Counted from the stretch's first letter, positions 1 through 13,216 are shown. The stretch: DNA of 64,000 nucleotides from Holtermannia corniformis (GCA_001599935.1 BCIJ01000001.1:622277-686276); one strand, 5' to 3'. Program-made: numbers and translations. Notes: generated from the letters alone by a model not told the origin.

Positions 1-1282
<1,282 letters not shown>

Positions 1283-1412
1283 CTTGTCTGAAGTGGTCCT
1301 CGCGGTCTGTTTGAACTGGTATCCACTACGATCGGACAGTTTCGGGCTTCCGCTGATCCGATCGGCAGTGCGTCGGCAGATCGCCCCTTTGCCGAGACCT
1401 CCACCGCGTAAC

Positions 1413-2674
1413 CTGGCAACCAACAAGGCATTCTTCTACCGCGAGCAAGGCAAGCTGTCATGAACTCTGCACGTACTGCTCCCCGAGGCTGGCGAGATCG
1501 TCATCAAGGTTATGGGCGCCGCGCTGAACCCTGTCGGCGAACAGTTGCGAGTCTCAGTATAGGTTGTGCAACACGCATATGTAGCTGATCGATGCCAGTG
1601 TATCCTCGAGCGAATGCCTGCTCAAATTTTTGAGCATGTCAATCAGTTGTGAAAAGGTCCCAGGCTTTTCCTGACATCGTGCCTACTGCCGGAACCGGTG
1701 TCAAGCGGCTATGGGCGACGAGGTTTTCGGCGTTTGCATAAGCTCGAACGGTTAGCCCACCGAGCACTTTGTGAACCAAGCGCTGACGACTGCAGGCGAT
1801 AGGACATCGCAGCCGTATCTGCGCTTACCCGCTGGCACTGCAGTAACATACAAGCCCGCCTCTTTGCCCCACAGCGAAACCGTTGCCATTCCACCGTGCA
1901 CACTGCTCTCATCCAGTACGGCGGCGCCGCGATACAGCTCGCAAAAGCAATGAACGTGCATGTCGTCACGACATGCTCTGGCAAGAACGTCGACTATCTC
2001 AAAAGTCTGGGTGCGGACGAGGTGTGTTAACAGCAGCCTCGCGCTAGACATACGCTGACTGCTGCCAGGAGATTGACTACACCGAGGCGAACGTCGTCTC
2101 TGCCGCGCTCTTCTCCCAGTTGGCACCTTGTCTGCGTCGGTGGTGCAGATTGATCCTTCATATTGACCATCTTCTGCTGGATGACCCCAGGGCGTCTGAA
2201 CTGGGCTTCTACCTCACTATCGTCCGCGACAGTGAGTACGCGATTGTTCCTCCGACCTGTCGTTGAAACTCTAGAAACGCACCGTGGCATGAGCGGGCCA
2301 GTCACCAATTCAAGTATCGCTCCGCCACCTCAGATCTCCTATTGACATGCTCAGCTCACCAACCCGATTCAGTCGGTCCAAACCGCACATGACTACGTCC
2401 CGCGGTGGGTGCCCCTGCGCAACACCCTGACGGGGCCTCGATACCGCTGCGTCATCCTCGACGCGTCCGAGGCGCAGCTCGATACAATCCAAGAGTTGAC
2501 CAAGCGCAGTAGCAAGTCATCATTGACTCGGAGTGGGCGTCAACGTGAGTTGCAGCCTGCCTGCTTTCAATCTTGATCATAGTCTTACATTATTCCAAAT
2601 ACGTGCCGAAGGCATATGAGAGTCTCGAGTCCAGCCGAGCCGTCGACAAGACTGTCGTCGAGGTCGAGGCATGA
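1413..2674 (+). pseudogene. Decayed zinc-type alcohol dehydrogenase / quinone oxidoreductase
   Basis: The pieces, in family order and on one strand, are: TNKAFFYREQGKLS (stop) TLHVLLPEAGEIVIKVMGAALNP near 1413-1545 in two readable stretches, a DIVPTAGTGVKR stretch, MGDEVFGV, YKPASLPHSETVAIP, the Rossmann segment IQYGGAAIQLAKAMNVHVV, LKSLGADE, IDYTEANVV, and the C-terminal YESLESSRAV. They match a medium-chain reductase of the quinone oxidoreductase type. They cannot be joined into one protein. TGA at 1461-1463 interrupts the first part, the two halves around 1700-1730 are in different frames, the change at about 1890 occurs with no intron signals, and another shift lies before the sequence encoding VIIDSEW near 2520. 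No initiator ATG is present where expected; a CTG is there instead. I infer a pseudogene rather than sequencing error, because several independent lesions are spread over the gene. Confidence 0.72.
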
Positions 2675-3360
2675 GGCGTACACAGTACATGCTGCAATAT
2701 GATGAGATACAACAGAGCTCACGGTTCCGGACCGCAGCTAGGTCTCCCAATGTCCCTTCCCTACTACCGTACCATTCTCTCATGTGCTCTGTCGCCGATC
2801 CTCCCGTTGGACTTCTATCCGCGTCGATGACGTTTCGGGAGATTGCGGCGTCGACTTTGACTGTGAGGGCGAGGGCGAGGGCGAGTCCGTGTGGTTGATC
2901 AACCGCCGGATCGGCGAGCTCGGCGGGTGGAATTGTGCGCCTGGCTCAACATGAGTCGTCTTTGACCTGAGTGCGCATGCCACGTACCGACGAATTTAGA
3001 GACTTCGCACCGGTGTGGTCCAGGTGGGGCGAACCAGTCACCGCACTGAGACGAGGTGTGAGCTAGTCCACGTTTCACGAGGACGCACCATCAGGCATTT
3101 GCACAGTGATCCACTTTGTCGTGGTGACTGATCCGTCTCTCCCATGGCTGTAGATTGGCACTGTACCCGAGTGATGGTCAACCGTGTTGCGCGGCTGCAA
3201 AATCAAAGGGGGTGCCCCTCGTGCGCGCCCTCGTCGGCCGCAGCCATGTCCGAACGCCGAGGCGCACGCGCGGTAGACTGCGCTGCGTTGCACAAGATAC
3301 ATTGAGCGGAAACAATCAAACGACAATCAATATAGCTAGGGTTTACGATCGTGATCGCGT
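2675..3360. other. Spacer with a short GAGGGC microsatellite
   Basis: No gene recognised. A hexanucleotide run of GAGGGC units lies at 2865-2885. The rest is unique sequence between the 3' ends of the oxidoreductase pseudogene and the Pal1 gene. Open frames here have no recognisable protein features. Confidence 0.5.
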
Positions 3361-5637
3361 CTACGAGCGGCCGGCAATCTTGCCTCGGAGTTTCGAGGCG
3401 AGACTGGGCTTGCGCCGGATCCCGGTAGACGGGTGCTCTTGCTGGACTTGGGAGACGCGCGGGAGTTGGGCTTGGTCTGCTTCGTCGCCCGTAAAGTCGG
3501 GTAAGACGGGAGCGACGGGTGGCACGGGGAGGTGTTTGTCCTTGCCTAGTGAGTTTGCGCGTTCTGCCGCAAGAGCCTTGCGCGCGCGTTCCTTTGACGA
3601 CGGGCTCTCGACCAAGACGAAGCCGTTGGCGGTACCAGTCGTCTCGGTCGGCGACGCGGCGTCATCTTCGTCGGCGAGCATCTCTCGCTTGGCATCATAG
3701 GTCGGTGAGGGGACGGCGGTGGAGCCGTTCGAGTTGGAGTAGGATCCCTTGCGGGCGGAAAAGGGCGAGTTGGAGCGCGGGCGCGCCGACCCGTTGCCGA
3801 TGGGGACGTTTGGGTTTTCGCGCTGAGAGGGGGAAAGGAAGAAAGGGTCCGAGTCAGTGTCTAGAGTCTATGCATGGGGAGCCGAGGCTCGAGATCGGGC
3901 GCGACGCGTCCAATCAGGCGGATGGCAGGCCAGCTACACCAGACCCAGCGCCGACACCTGCGCTCGCCCGTCTATCCCTCGTGCGCTCGCGCGGCGCCGT
4001 AAACGGATCGCCACCGTCTTCGGCCACTGGACTGACGGCCCCCGGTAAAGGTTCCTCGCTCTCAGGAAGAGCTCGACCGCCCGCCCGAGTCGGGCTGAAC
4101 CGAGGTTGCTGCCCGACCGAATGCGAGCGCGCGCCTTTTCTCGGGACCGGCCCGGCCTCGAGCCCGTCTCGTGTACGCACCATGCTCTTGATCTTTTGCA
4201 TCAAGCTCTTTGTGCGCTTGACGCCACCCGTCTGACCTGTTGCGATCGGTACGTTCTCGTCGATGGGCGAGGCGCCGTCTCCGGTCGGATAAGCGCCCGA
4301 ACCGGACACGGGCGGTGTAGTGGCGGGCGCGAAACGCAGACCGGGTGATCGTGCCGGCTTGGTGATGGGTGGAGTGGCAGTCTCGTCAAAGTAGTCGTCG
4401 TTGACTGCCGCTGTCAGTCTGGGTCTGCTTGTACTGCGATGACTCACGATCGACATCCTCGTGACCCGGTGACGCGCCAAAGTCCTCGAAAGGCTCAGCT
4501 GCGCTCCATCAGCAAGCAATCACCGCTATTGATGCAGAACTGACGCTCATCAATACCCCAAGCCGCCTTGAGCGCCCGCCTCTTGGCTTCTCGCTCCTTC
4601 TCGCGCTCTCGTCGCGCGCGCTCGTGCTCGTCTAACGACTCTTCACCGAGCTGGTCCGGAAAGTAGCCACCGCTCGTCGGCATGCTAGTGCTGTACTGCC
4701 CACTGAGCCCGCCGCCGTGTCCAGGACGGGTGCGGTGGGTCGCACCGTGCCGAAGAGCCGATTGGGCGCGCTGTGAAAGTGGTGGTGTCTTGGCTGGCAC
4801 CGGTGGGGGTGCGGCGGCGCCGGGGACAGGGCCAGCAGCAGCAGCCGGCGTCGAGGCCGATGGGGGAACCTCGCCGTTGGGCGAGCGAAAGGCCTGCATG
4901 GGTGCCTTTGCATTGGGCAGGTTGACGTTTCGTGAGGGCGCCGCGGCGTCATAGGGGCCCGAGCTGGTTGATATCAGCCTGGTCATGACCGGGTCGCAGC
5001 ATGTACGGACTGATGCCACATTGCGCTCCCTAGACCTGTCGGGTCCCAGGTATCAATCACGTCTGCGTGCCGACTGCCCTTCTTGTCTTTTGCCGCTCGC
5101 AAAGGTGGTTCTGCCAGTGTTGGCGATCCCGACGCGCCGTACGAGTCGGACGACATTGAGCGTCTGATTTTGTGATAGGTCGGTGCCGTCGGCGACGGAG
5201 GGTTCGCCCTGTGCGAATCAGCGACTGGCCGGGCGTGATGGTCAAAGTCCTTTCAGCAAAAGGTGTAATCATCGGCACGGCGGGCACCGATACCGCGCTG
5301 CTTGTCGACATCCTTTCCGTCCACCCGTCCTCCCATCCACCAGGGTCGCACACGGTACTCACCCGCTGCTGGCCCTCGAGAACTTTGCACGCGACGGCTG
5401 GACCAACCCAGCGGCCTCTGCGCCCTGCGGCCTGGTGACCGGGACCGGTGGTGGAGGCGGCCTGACTCTACCCGTGCCCTCTGGTTCCACCTCGTCCTCC
5501 TCGAACGGATTCAACGTCCTCTGCGCGTTTGAATGCGCCATGTTGGTGCTCGAGCGCAGTGTGGGCGAGATGACGACGGAATCGCGCAAAGCGTCGGCGA
5601 GCCGATCCTTTGTCGGTGGACGGGGTGGGCCTGCCAT
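3361..5637 (-). CDS. PAL1: Pal1-family cell morphology protein
   Basis: Fungal Pal1 proteins act at the cell cortex and endocytic sites and help maintain cylindrical shape. Start ATG at 5637 (MAGPPRPPTKDRLADALRDS); an in-frame Met before LNPFEEDE is an alternative. Spliced exons give a low-complexity N-terminus with an NPFEEDE motif, then HADVIDTWDPTG followed by SSGPYDAAAPSRN and APMQAF, the diagnostic Pal1 core. A charged coiled-coil stretch comes next (ERARREREKEREAKRRALK), then WAEPFEDFG, and a C-terminal KSLMQKIKSMVR motif often kept in the family. The end reads LRGKIAGRS before the stop at 3361. At least five introns of 45-90 nt are needed, and all keep frame. The protein is Pro/Ser/Ala rich and mostly disordered outside the core. 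Confidence 0.88.
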
Positions 5638-6003
5638 CCTATCGTATGGTGGCAGAGCTGACGGTGGCGTGTGTGTGTTGATTGTTTGTCCGTTCGTTGA
5701 TGGAGCGACGAGGGGGCCGCGTGCCGTCGAGTCCGCACGAGTCTAATCGGGAAAGGTTGCAGCACTAGACAAAGGAGTGGCGCCTGGCCAGTCTACCGTC
5801 GCTCGCTCGCTTGCGTTGTGTTGTTGATGCCCAGCTCGTCCTGTGCCAAGCTACTAGACTGCAATCCCACTGCCCACTCGGCCACTGTCAACAACCCCAG
5901 CTCCGCGCGGCGCCGAGAAAACGCCGCGAGGGGCAACAGTGGCAATCCGATGAGGTGGCACAGTGATGCTTAACTGCGACACGGAGATTGCATCTACTTG
6001 GCC
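5638..6003. other. Promoter-side spacer of the Pal1 gene
   Basis: About 365 bp between the Pal1 start and the 3' end of the MFS transporter gene, both on the minus strand. It should hold the Pal1 promoter and the transporter terminator. I see no clear TATA box or conserved element. Confidence 0.4.
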
Positions 6004-8381
6004 TCACTCGGCGTCCACCTCGGATGCACCCTTTTGCACACTGCGCTCTGGCATCGGCTCCTCTTTGATCAGGACCATGGCGAGCAGGCCGATGAACGAG
6101 CACACGGCGTCAAAGATGAAGACGGTGTGGATCGCACAGTGGTATGCGGCCGTCGCGGCTGCTTGCTGCGCGCGAGGGAGGTGCGCGATCGAAGACGTCG
6201 ACCGTCGGATCAGGGAGATGGTCTGGTCATGTCAGCATATCACATAAGTGCGGGCGCGTACCCACCTCGGCCGCACCCTTGCCCGTGATCCGCAATGCCA
6301 GTTCCCGCTTCAGCACAGCCTGCACGATCGCCGCGCTCAGCGATACACCAAGGACTTGACCAGTGGTCCTGAACAGATACGACACTGCCAAAACATCAGC
6401 CCGTGCTCAAGCCACATCCCAACAAGCTCACAGCCCGTCGCGACCGCACTACATGACATCAGCCTTGGCACGGCCCTTTCAGCCAACTCACATCTCCTCG
6501 CGCGGAACGCTACCGATCAGCGCCACCAGCGTGCTCGTCAGCATCCCTGCAAACCCAAACCCTCCAGGCCCCTGTGCGATCCAGAACCAGAGCCCGGCAC
6601 TGTCCCGAGTCCACGCGAGCAGCATGAACGCCGAGAGCATGGTGACGAGCCCGAACGAGATCCCGAGGTAGTAGTAGCGTCCTGTGCGGCGCATCATCCA
6701 GCCTGCGAACACCGAGCCGAGGGAGAGGAGGATCTGTAGGTTGTGAGAGGTGGGTTCAGGGTGGCAGATCGGACGTACCGAGTTTGGGATCAGGTGGGCA
6801 CCGGCGTTACTGGCCGTTTGGAGCTTGACGGCAGATAGGTACAGCGGGATATTATAGAGCTGAATCCACCATCAACCCTCGTGCGGCGTGATGACCGATA
6901 TCACTAGCGACTCACCACCGAAAACGTATTCACACTGAAAGCAAAGTTGCTCAGCGCAACCGCGACCGGCGTGCGCCTCTTCAGCAGCTTCAACGGCAAC
7001 ACAGGCTCTGGCGCAACCCAGCCCTCCACCACCAAGAACAGTACGAGCCCGATCGCGCTCGTGAGCAACAATCCCCAGACTTGAGGATCCGACCACGCGA
7101 GCTCATGTGTGTCCGTTGAAGCCGTTTTGAACGAGAGCGCGAGCAAGAGCGCGCCGACGGTCGTGACGAGTAGCAGGGATCCCAGAGAGTCTATGCGTCT
7201 CAAGGTTGAGCGTAGGGATGGTTTGTGAGGGGTCGTGGCGCCTGGTGCGGGTGTGGAGGTCGGGTGGATCAGCCGGAGTTTGAGATAGATCATGACGGCT
7301 GAAAATGCTAGGAATGGAATCTTCCGCGAGGATCAGCAGGGTAGTATCACGAACATTTCGCAGCGCACTTGGAAGAGAAAGGCTACACGCCTGCAGTGCG
7401 TCAGTATTCCGTCTACCATCCTGTCGAGCACGACGCACCACCCAAACGAATCCGAGATCCAACCGCCAACAGGCCCGCCCAGGCCCGCACCAAGTCCATA
7501 GCAAATGTTGGCATAGCCCTGAAACAGCCCGCGGTGCTGCAACGACACGAGGTCTGAAAAGATGATACTCGAAACAGAGGCGAGACCGCCTAGTCCGCAT
7601 CAGCACTCGTCGCCATCTGATGCGTGAAATGACAGACTGACCACCGCCGATACCAGCAATCGCGCGCGCCCCAATGAGGAACCGCATACTTGGCGCGATC
7701 CCGCACAGGACGGTGCCGACGCCAAAGAAGAATAACGCCGTCAGCATGGCGCCCTGGCGCCCTATCAGGTCGCTGAGGCGGCCGTAGATTGGCGTGAAGC
7801 AGCATACGCTGAGGAGATAGGAAGTGCCTTACGTTATCAGCGTTGACGGCGATGAGTTGAGCGAGATGCAAACGGACCGAGCCAGGCGGCGAGGTTGGAG
7901 GCATTAAAAGCTGACCCAATGTCCGATACGAGGGTTGCGACTGTCTGATCAGCTCTGAGATCTCACCCGGACGGCAGGCCTTCGCACCGACAGTGCCTAC
8001 GTTACTTCGTCAGCCTAGAGCCTGGTGATCATTCATAGACTCACCGTCCAGTGCAGCAAGAAAGGTGCTGACGAGTCAGCAAAGCCATCCACCTCGGGTC
8101 GAACACCTACCAAGACCAAACCGAAAAGCACTGTGCAAGCACGTATCAGACTCGGCTGACCCCTGCGTCTCACTTACAATCATCCGAAAATCCCAAGCCG
8201 AGAGTCCGGCGAGGTTATGGTGTCCGTCCGGGGACGCTTTGGCCTGGCCGGCAGCAACGGCCGCGACATTCTGTGGACCGTCATTTAGCACCGACGCGAT
8301 CGAGATGTAAGAGTCAAGAGCGACGTTTGCCTCTTCGGAACTGAGCTCGCGCTGCAGCAATGGCGTGCGATCCGAGGGCAT
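6004..8381 (-). CDS. MFS transporter, DHA2-type (vacuolar basic amino acid / drug transporter-like)
   Basis: A 14-helix proton antiporter of the major facilitator superfamily, most like fungal vacuolar amino-acid transporters of the Fnx1/Vba group. Start ATG at 8381 gives MPSDRTPLLQRELSSEE, with an N-terminal dileucine-type sorting signal common on vacuolar proteins. Later exons give LSAWDFRMIV before helix 1, the GRLSDLIGRQ loop, the helix-5 antiporter-like stretch GLGAGLGGPVGGWI, then GALLLALSFKT, YNIPLYLSAV, and WIAQGPGGFGFAGMLTSTLV. The C-terminus ends KGASEVDAE before the stop at 6004. Multiple small introns interrupt it, some holding in-frame stops. Substrate cannot be told from sequence. 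It shares a roughly 325-bp divergent spacer with the gene at 8706. Confidence 0.85.
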
Positions 8382-8705
8382 GCTAGTCGTGTGAGTAGGC
8401 AACACTCGTTGATCACGGAGAGACTTGCGTACGTTTTCCCGGTCTGGCTTATCGCTGCTGGAGCGGATGCCCTGTTCAGAGTACGCTACCGGCGCTGGAG
8501 ATAGGGCGTGTGCCGGGCGGCGTGCTTCCGTCTGGACGCTCCGAGATTTCTTTCACGTGAGGCGGGGCGAGTGGAGACCCCGGGTGCTGTCCTGTCAGTG
8601 GCATGTCACTCTTGCCGCCGTCTCCTTTCGACGCGAGACGCCTTCGGAACACGCACAAACGGAATGCACCGTACTGCACGCTTGACACTGTCCAGACTAA
8701 CAGCC

Positions 8706-9237
8706 ATGTCTGAACTGAGCATGCCCAAACTCGATGCCGAACTGGCTGCAATCTTGACCGCCATCCAACAACCACGCATCCTCTTGCGCGTCGTCAGAGT
8801 CTTGCAGGCCGAATCGCACCTGGCTCCTTCGACGTCCATCTCGCTCTCGCCGCGACTGCCTGCATTCCTACCTGTACGTAGTGTGCTCCCTGCGTCCATA
8901 TGCGTACCACTCATGACCGCACAGACACACCCTCCATCACCCCTAACTCAACAGCTGAAGCGGAAACGCTCAACGACTCACTACGACGGGATCCCCGTTG
9001 CTCTCCTCGCCTCGCTCTCACTCCGTGCGTGTGCAGATACGCCGATCGGGATCCGGCAGCGCAAGGTCGTGCACCGGCGCGGGCTTGGGCTCGGCGCGCC
9101 AATGGAAGTCGACTCGGTGCGTCCTTTGTGGCGGTGCAGTGTGACGGCAGCTGATTTCGCAACAGGAATCGACAGAGAGCGAGCAGAGTGACGAGGAGAG
9201 TGACAATGACGATGATGATCTGGTGGTGATGTTGTGA
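8706..9237 (+). CDS. Small uncharacterised protein with acidic C-terminus
   Basis: Not recognised. ATG at 8706 opens MSELSMPKLDAELAAILTAI, a short amphipathic helical segment. An intron from about 8876 (donor GTACGT) to an AACAG acceptor near 8955 leads to a basic patch LKRKRSTTHYDG. A second intron begins at GTGCGT after APMEVDS and ends at CAACAG near 9169. The final exon is strongly acidic, SEQSDEESDNDDDDLVVML, with stop at 9235-9237. The arrangement of basic segment followed by acidic tail suggests a nuclear or nucleolar protein, which is inference only. It converges on AFG3, whose stop lies 113 bp away. Exon boundaries are plausible but unconfirmed. Confidence 0.55.
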
Positions 9238-9349
9238 TGTACCATAGACTCGGAATGTATGCTCATAGGCTATGACTCGACGGGGATTGACATGACGCGC
9301 ATAGCACCGATAGCAAGAACGGTGTGCAAATGATACATGCCATGCCAAA

Positions 9350-12099
9350 CTACAGCTCGACCACCTTACTGACCAACGACGGCGTGCCCGCGACGCCACC
9401 ACCCACCACCGGCTCGGCGTCCTTGCCATCCAGCTTCTTGTCGAGGTACGTGTCCATCTCGTCTGCGTAATGTCAGCGTGGGACTGAACAGGTCCAACAG
9501 CACGCAGCACTCACCAGCTGTCTTACTATTGATTAAAATAACCGAAGTTAGCACAGCACGGCCGAGCAGTCATCACGTCACATACAAAGGTCTCCGGCCG
9601 AGCACTGGTCAACGTCAGTGATGGATAATCTACGATCGTACCCCAACTCACAGTTACGCATGTCTTCCCGCGTGATGACCTCCTTCTGCAGCAACAGCTG
9701 CGCGACCTTTTCAACCGCCTCCTTCTTCTCCGTCAACAGCTTGTGCGTGCGCGCATGCGCATCCGTGACCATCTTGTGCACTATCCGGGGTCAGCGCCGC
9801 CCTCACTGCCACAACCAGATACGCACCCGCACGATCCAAAGCCTGCGCCGTCGCCTCGCTAAACGGTTTCTGGAAGCTCTCGCTCTGCGAGTCCCGACCG
9901 CCGTACGAGATCGGGCCAATCTCGGGGTTCATGCCATAGTTTGCACAGACCTCGAACGCCATCTTTGTAATCTTTTGTAAATCATCTTGCGCACCGGTCG
10001 TGATCCGCCCAAAAAAGATCTCCTCCGAGACGCGGCCACCGAGCGTCATGCACATGCGGTCCGTGAGCTGTTCGGTTGAGAACAGGAAACGCTCTTTGGG
10101 CAGGTATTGGGCGTACCCGAGAGCGCCGACGCCTCGTGGGATGATCGAGACCTTGAGCAGTGGGTCGGCGTGTTCGAGATACCAGCCGCAGACGGCGTGG
10201 CCGGCCTCGTGGTACGCGACCGTCTTCTTCTCCTCGGGTGCCAAGACGCGGCTCTTGCGCTCAAGACCGGCAATCACGCGCTCGATCGCACCGTCAAAGT
10301 CGGCTTCGGTCACGTCGTCACCACCACGACGGGCAGCACGGAGCGCAGCCTCGTTGCAGACGTTGGCAATGTCGGCACCCGAGAACCCAGGTGTGAGCAG
10401 CGCTAGCTTCTCCGCGATCCTGTCCATGACGAGCACAGGCGACAATGTGAGCGGACCGAGGTGAACCACAAAGATGTGCTTGCGGCCTCCGATATCCGGT
10501 CGGTCGATTGCGATGTGTCGGTCGAAACGCCCCGGGCGCATCAACGCCGGGTCCAGCACGTCGGGCCGGTTGGTACCAGCGAGGACGACGACGTGCTCTT
10601 TGGTCCCGAAGCCGTCCATTTCGACCAAAAGCTGGTTCAGCGTCGATTCACGCTCGTCGTTGCCACCAAAGCCTCCGCCCTTGCCACGCGTCTTGCCGAT
10701 CGCATCGATCTCATCGACAAAGATGATGCAAGGAGCGTGTTTCTTGGCGTTGGCAAACAGATCGCGAACGCGCGAGGGACCGACACCGACAAACATTTCC
10801 ACGAATTCAGAACCGGAGACAGAGAGGAAGGGCACCTGGGCTTCGCCAGCGGTGGCTTTGGCCAGAAGCGTTTTACCGGTACCGGGTGGACCACTGAGGA
10901 TGGCACCGCGTGGGATCTTGGCACCGAGCTTTTCGTACTTGGCGGGCTCCTTGAGGAACTTTACAAATTCCATAATTTCCTGCACGAGTCAGTGTGAGCC
11001 GCGGAGATACCCAACTCACCTCCTTGGCCTCATCCATGCCAGCGACATCCTTGAACCGCATCGAAATGTCAGTTTCCTGGTTGAACATCTTGGCCTTGCT
11101 CTTGCCAACGCCAAAGATGCCACCGCCAGCACCGCCGCCAGCGCCCGCACCACGTCGAGCAAACCACAGCAGCAGACCGGCGATCAGGAGTGTTGGCGCA
11201 AAGTGCATCGCCGTCTGGAACGTCGAGATCTCCTCACGATAGCTGACGGGAATCCGCTCGGCTGGTGGGATGCCGAGCTCATCCTGGGTCTGTTGCAAGA
11301 GTGTCTCAAAGGTTTCCAGCGAACCGATGGTGAAAGTATATGGGGCCGGACCGTGCGATGGTGAAGGAAGAGAGGGGGCGCCGGTAGCATTTGGTGCGGC
11401 AGGGGTGTTGGGCACTGGCGAGTGAAGGTGGACCCGGACTTGGGTTCGGTTGATCACCTCGAGCGAGGAGACGAGACCACGGGCAAGCAGCGAGTTGCGG
11501 CTGCTTCGTCAGCACAGCCAACGCACGCTTGACAACTCACAATTCTTGCCAGGTGATCTCGCGCGATCGCTGGCCGCTGGGTTGAGCAATGCTGTACAGG
11601 GCATACGAGCTGGATATTAGCCTGATTCTGAACACTGCTGATGTACACACCTGATGACGGCGAGCAACAACTGGTTCGGCGTCATCCCTCCAGGCATCTG
11701 CCCTCCTGGCCCACCGCTACCGCCTCCGCCGCCTCCTCCACCACCCGTGCCAACACGCTTGCCAGCCTCGCTCAGCTTGGGATTTCTCCGATCCTTGAAC
11801 TCCTTCTCGGCGGGCTCGTTGCCCTCGAGACCTGGCAGACCGACGTCGGGAGTCTTTGGCGGTGAAGGCTCAGACGGCTGGCTTGTTCCAGGCGGCTTGG
11901 GTGCAGAGGTTGTGCCTTCCTGAGGCGATCCGCCAAACAGCGATTCCAACCCACTCGGTGGCGAAGGGTTTGGGTTGCCTCCCCGTGGTTTCTGAGGCGA
12001 CGCTGGCGATGCATAGCGACGAACAGCGGCGATCGGAAGTGTCCGTGCGTAGGAAGAAATGAAGGGCAATCGGCGCAGAGCCGGTAGGCGAGATGCCAT
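9350..12099 (-). CDS. AFG3: Mitochondrial m-AAA protease subunit AFG3
   Basis: ATP-dependent zinc metalloprotease of the inner mitochondrial membrane, working on the matrix side in protein quality control and ribosome assembly. Start ATG at 12099 gives [20 protein letters not shown], an Arg-rich presequence, followed by a Pro/Gly-rich linker including a run of glycines. The intermembrane domain and second TM ([19 protein letters not shown]) precede [12 protein letters not shown]. The AAA domain shows Walker A GPPGTGKT, Walker [10 protein letters not shown], and the second region of homology with [11 protein letters not shown]. The peptidase domain has the zinc site HEAGH in [20 protein letters not shown], then [14 protein letters not shown] and [10 protein letters not shown]. 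The wording [12 protein letters not shown] and [10 protein letters not shown] matches AFG3 better than YTA12. Stop at 9350-9352 after SKVVEL. Several short introns lie at both ends; the middle exon is long. Confidence 0.95.
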
Positions 12100-12383
12100 G
12101 ATAGTTTGAACTTGTGGTGAGGGTGAGCTCGCCGATGTGATTTGAGTGCTCTGACGATTGCGCTCGAGAAGGAAGGATCGGGCGGCGCAAGCGACTGAAC
12201 GTCGGCAGGGGTTAGTGGCAAAACGACCAAGAATGACAGGTCGGTGACTCACTCCTCTTTGTGCGCCTGCGATTGTAAGGGCTGAGCCGTCAGCAGCATG
12301 CAGATCAGCGCTCCTGGCTTGACCACAGCCGTGCTTGTGGACTCTAAATTTGTACCAAGCGGCAAAAAATGAAAAGTTCAGCA

Positions 12384-12387
12384 AAAC
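12384..12387 (-). terminator. Probable RNA polymerase III terminator of tRNA-Leu
   Basis: A TTTT run on the minus strand begins nine bases past the tRNA 3' end, and a longer T run follows further on near 12363-12368. Both fit Pol III termination. Confidence 0.6.
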
Positions 12388-12395
12388 GCCCGACT

Positions 12396-12495
12396 TGTTT
12401 CGTCAGGGGTTCGAACCCTGGAGGTCTTGCGACCAATGGTGATAAGAGAGAGTTCAACTTAAAACCACCGCGATGGACCACTACGCGAACGAAAC
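12396..12495 (-). tRNA. tRNA-Leu (anticodon UAA) with a 13-nt intron
   Basis: Read on the minus strand. The 7-bp acceptor stem is GTTTCGT with ACGAAAC, then A73. The D arm has GTGG and the extra 20a/20b residues. The anticodon stem GTGGT pairs with ATCAC (one G-U), and the loop TTTAAGT places TAA at 34-36 with G37. The 13-nt intron TTGAACTCTCTCT sits directly after G37, the usual place. A long type II variable arm (GGTC GCAA GACC) confirms a leucine tRNA, and the T arm is CAGGG TTCGAAC CCCTG. Mature length is 87 nt. No CCA is encoded, as expected for a nuclear gene. Confidence 0.92.
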
Positions 12496-12517
12496 TAACC
12501 ACTAGACTATGCCAGCC
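12496..12517 (-). repeat. 5' fragment of a second tRNA abutting tRNA-Leu
   Basis: Directly upstream of tRNA-Leu position 1, the minus strand reads GGCTGGC then ATAGTCTAGTGGTTA. This is the acceptor 5' strand plus D-arm pattern (an A-box) of the Glu/Asp/His class of eukaryotic tRNAs. The anticodon, T arm and 3' acceptor are missing; tRNA-Leu begins instead. It looks like a truncated tRNA remnant and also supplies an additional A-box upstream of the intact gene. A chance match cannot be ruled out over 22 bases. Confidence 0.5.
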
Positions 12518-13216
12518 CGTAAACCGTTTGATAACGCTGTCTTCACTATATAATGTAATGAACACACGCCCCTCCAGAATGCACGTAACATTCCTGCATC
12601 TGTACCACCCAAGAATGGCACATAGTCATGAGTGCGTCTGTCGTAAGCTGTACACTCCTCGCCTAGTAAGTCCCGTCGGTTGTTTGGTGCGGAGCGTTGT
12701 TTCTACAGGCTGGGGAGGTATCTGCTACAGTTCATGTCACGCCAACGTGTCTGCTATCCAGTCTTGTGTGGCTACACACCACATAGGCATGTTGCGCCAC
12801 ACGCCCGGAGGAGCACCGAGGACACGGTCTCGCTTGTGCTCCTGCTGCTCGGGGCTCCCTGCCTCTGAGTCTAGATGTCAGCTCTACCCGGGCCTCTTTA
12901 CGAGCGTACTGCGGACCGCTGCGCTGTCGGCTATCCGTCAAGTCGATGCATGCCCGCTCCGCAAAAAGCGGACAAAAAGGATCGTCGTACCATGCCTCGG
13001 ACCGAGTCTCTGCCAAGCCCGTCCTCTTGTATGCCGGGCTCGGCAAACGGCCATGTTAAACAAGATAAACTAGACTGCCTTTGTGCACTCACTCGGTGCT
13101 GAATTGGTCACCGGTCCGAGGCAATATTTGAGCTCTTGAATACAAATCAAGCGCACTCCTTGGTAATTGCAATAACAAGATATTGGAAGGTTGGGCAGTG
13201 CACCGAGGCTTAACAG
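12518..13216. other. Spacer, about 700 bp, no gene recognised
   Basis: Lies between the tRNA cluster and the promoter of the first orphan gene. Open frames exist on both strands but show no family motif, no convincing start plus splice structure, and no similarity by eye to the downstream tandem pair. Confidence 0.4.

Noticed and set aside
5183..5746. 187-codon plus-strand frame opposite the Pal1 gene
   Set aside because: It is the antisense shadow of Pal1 exons, whose sequence matches a known family.
12369..13073. 234-codon plus-strand frame across the tRNA-Leu gene
   Set aside because: It runs through the antisense of a well-folded tRNA and has no protein-like features.
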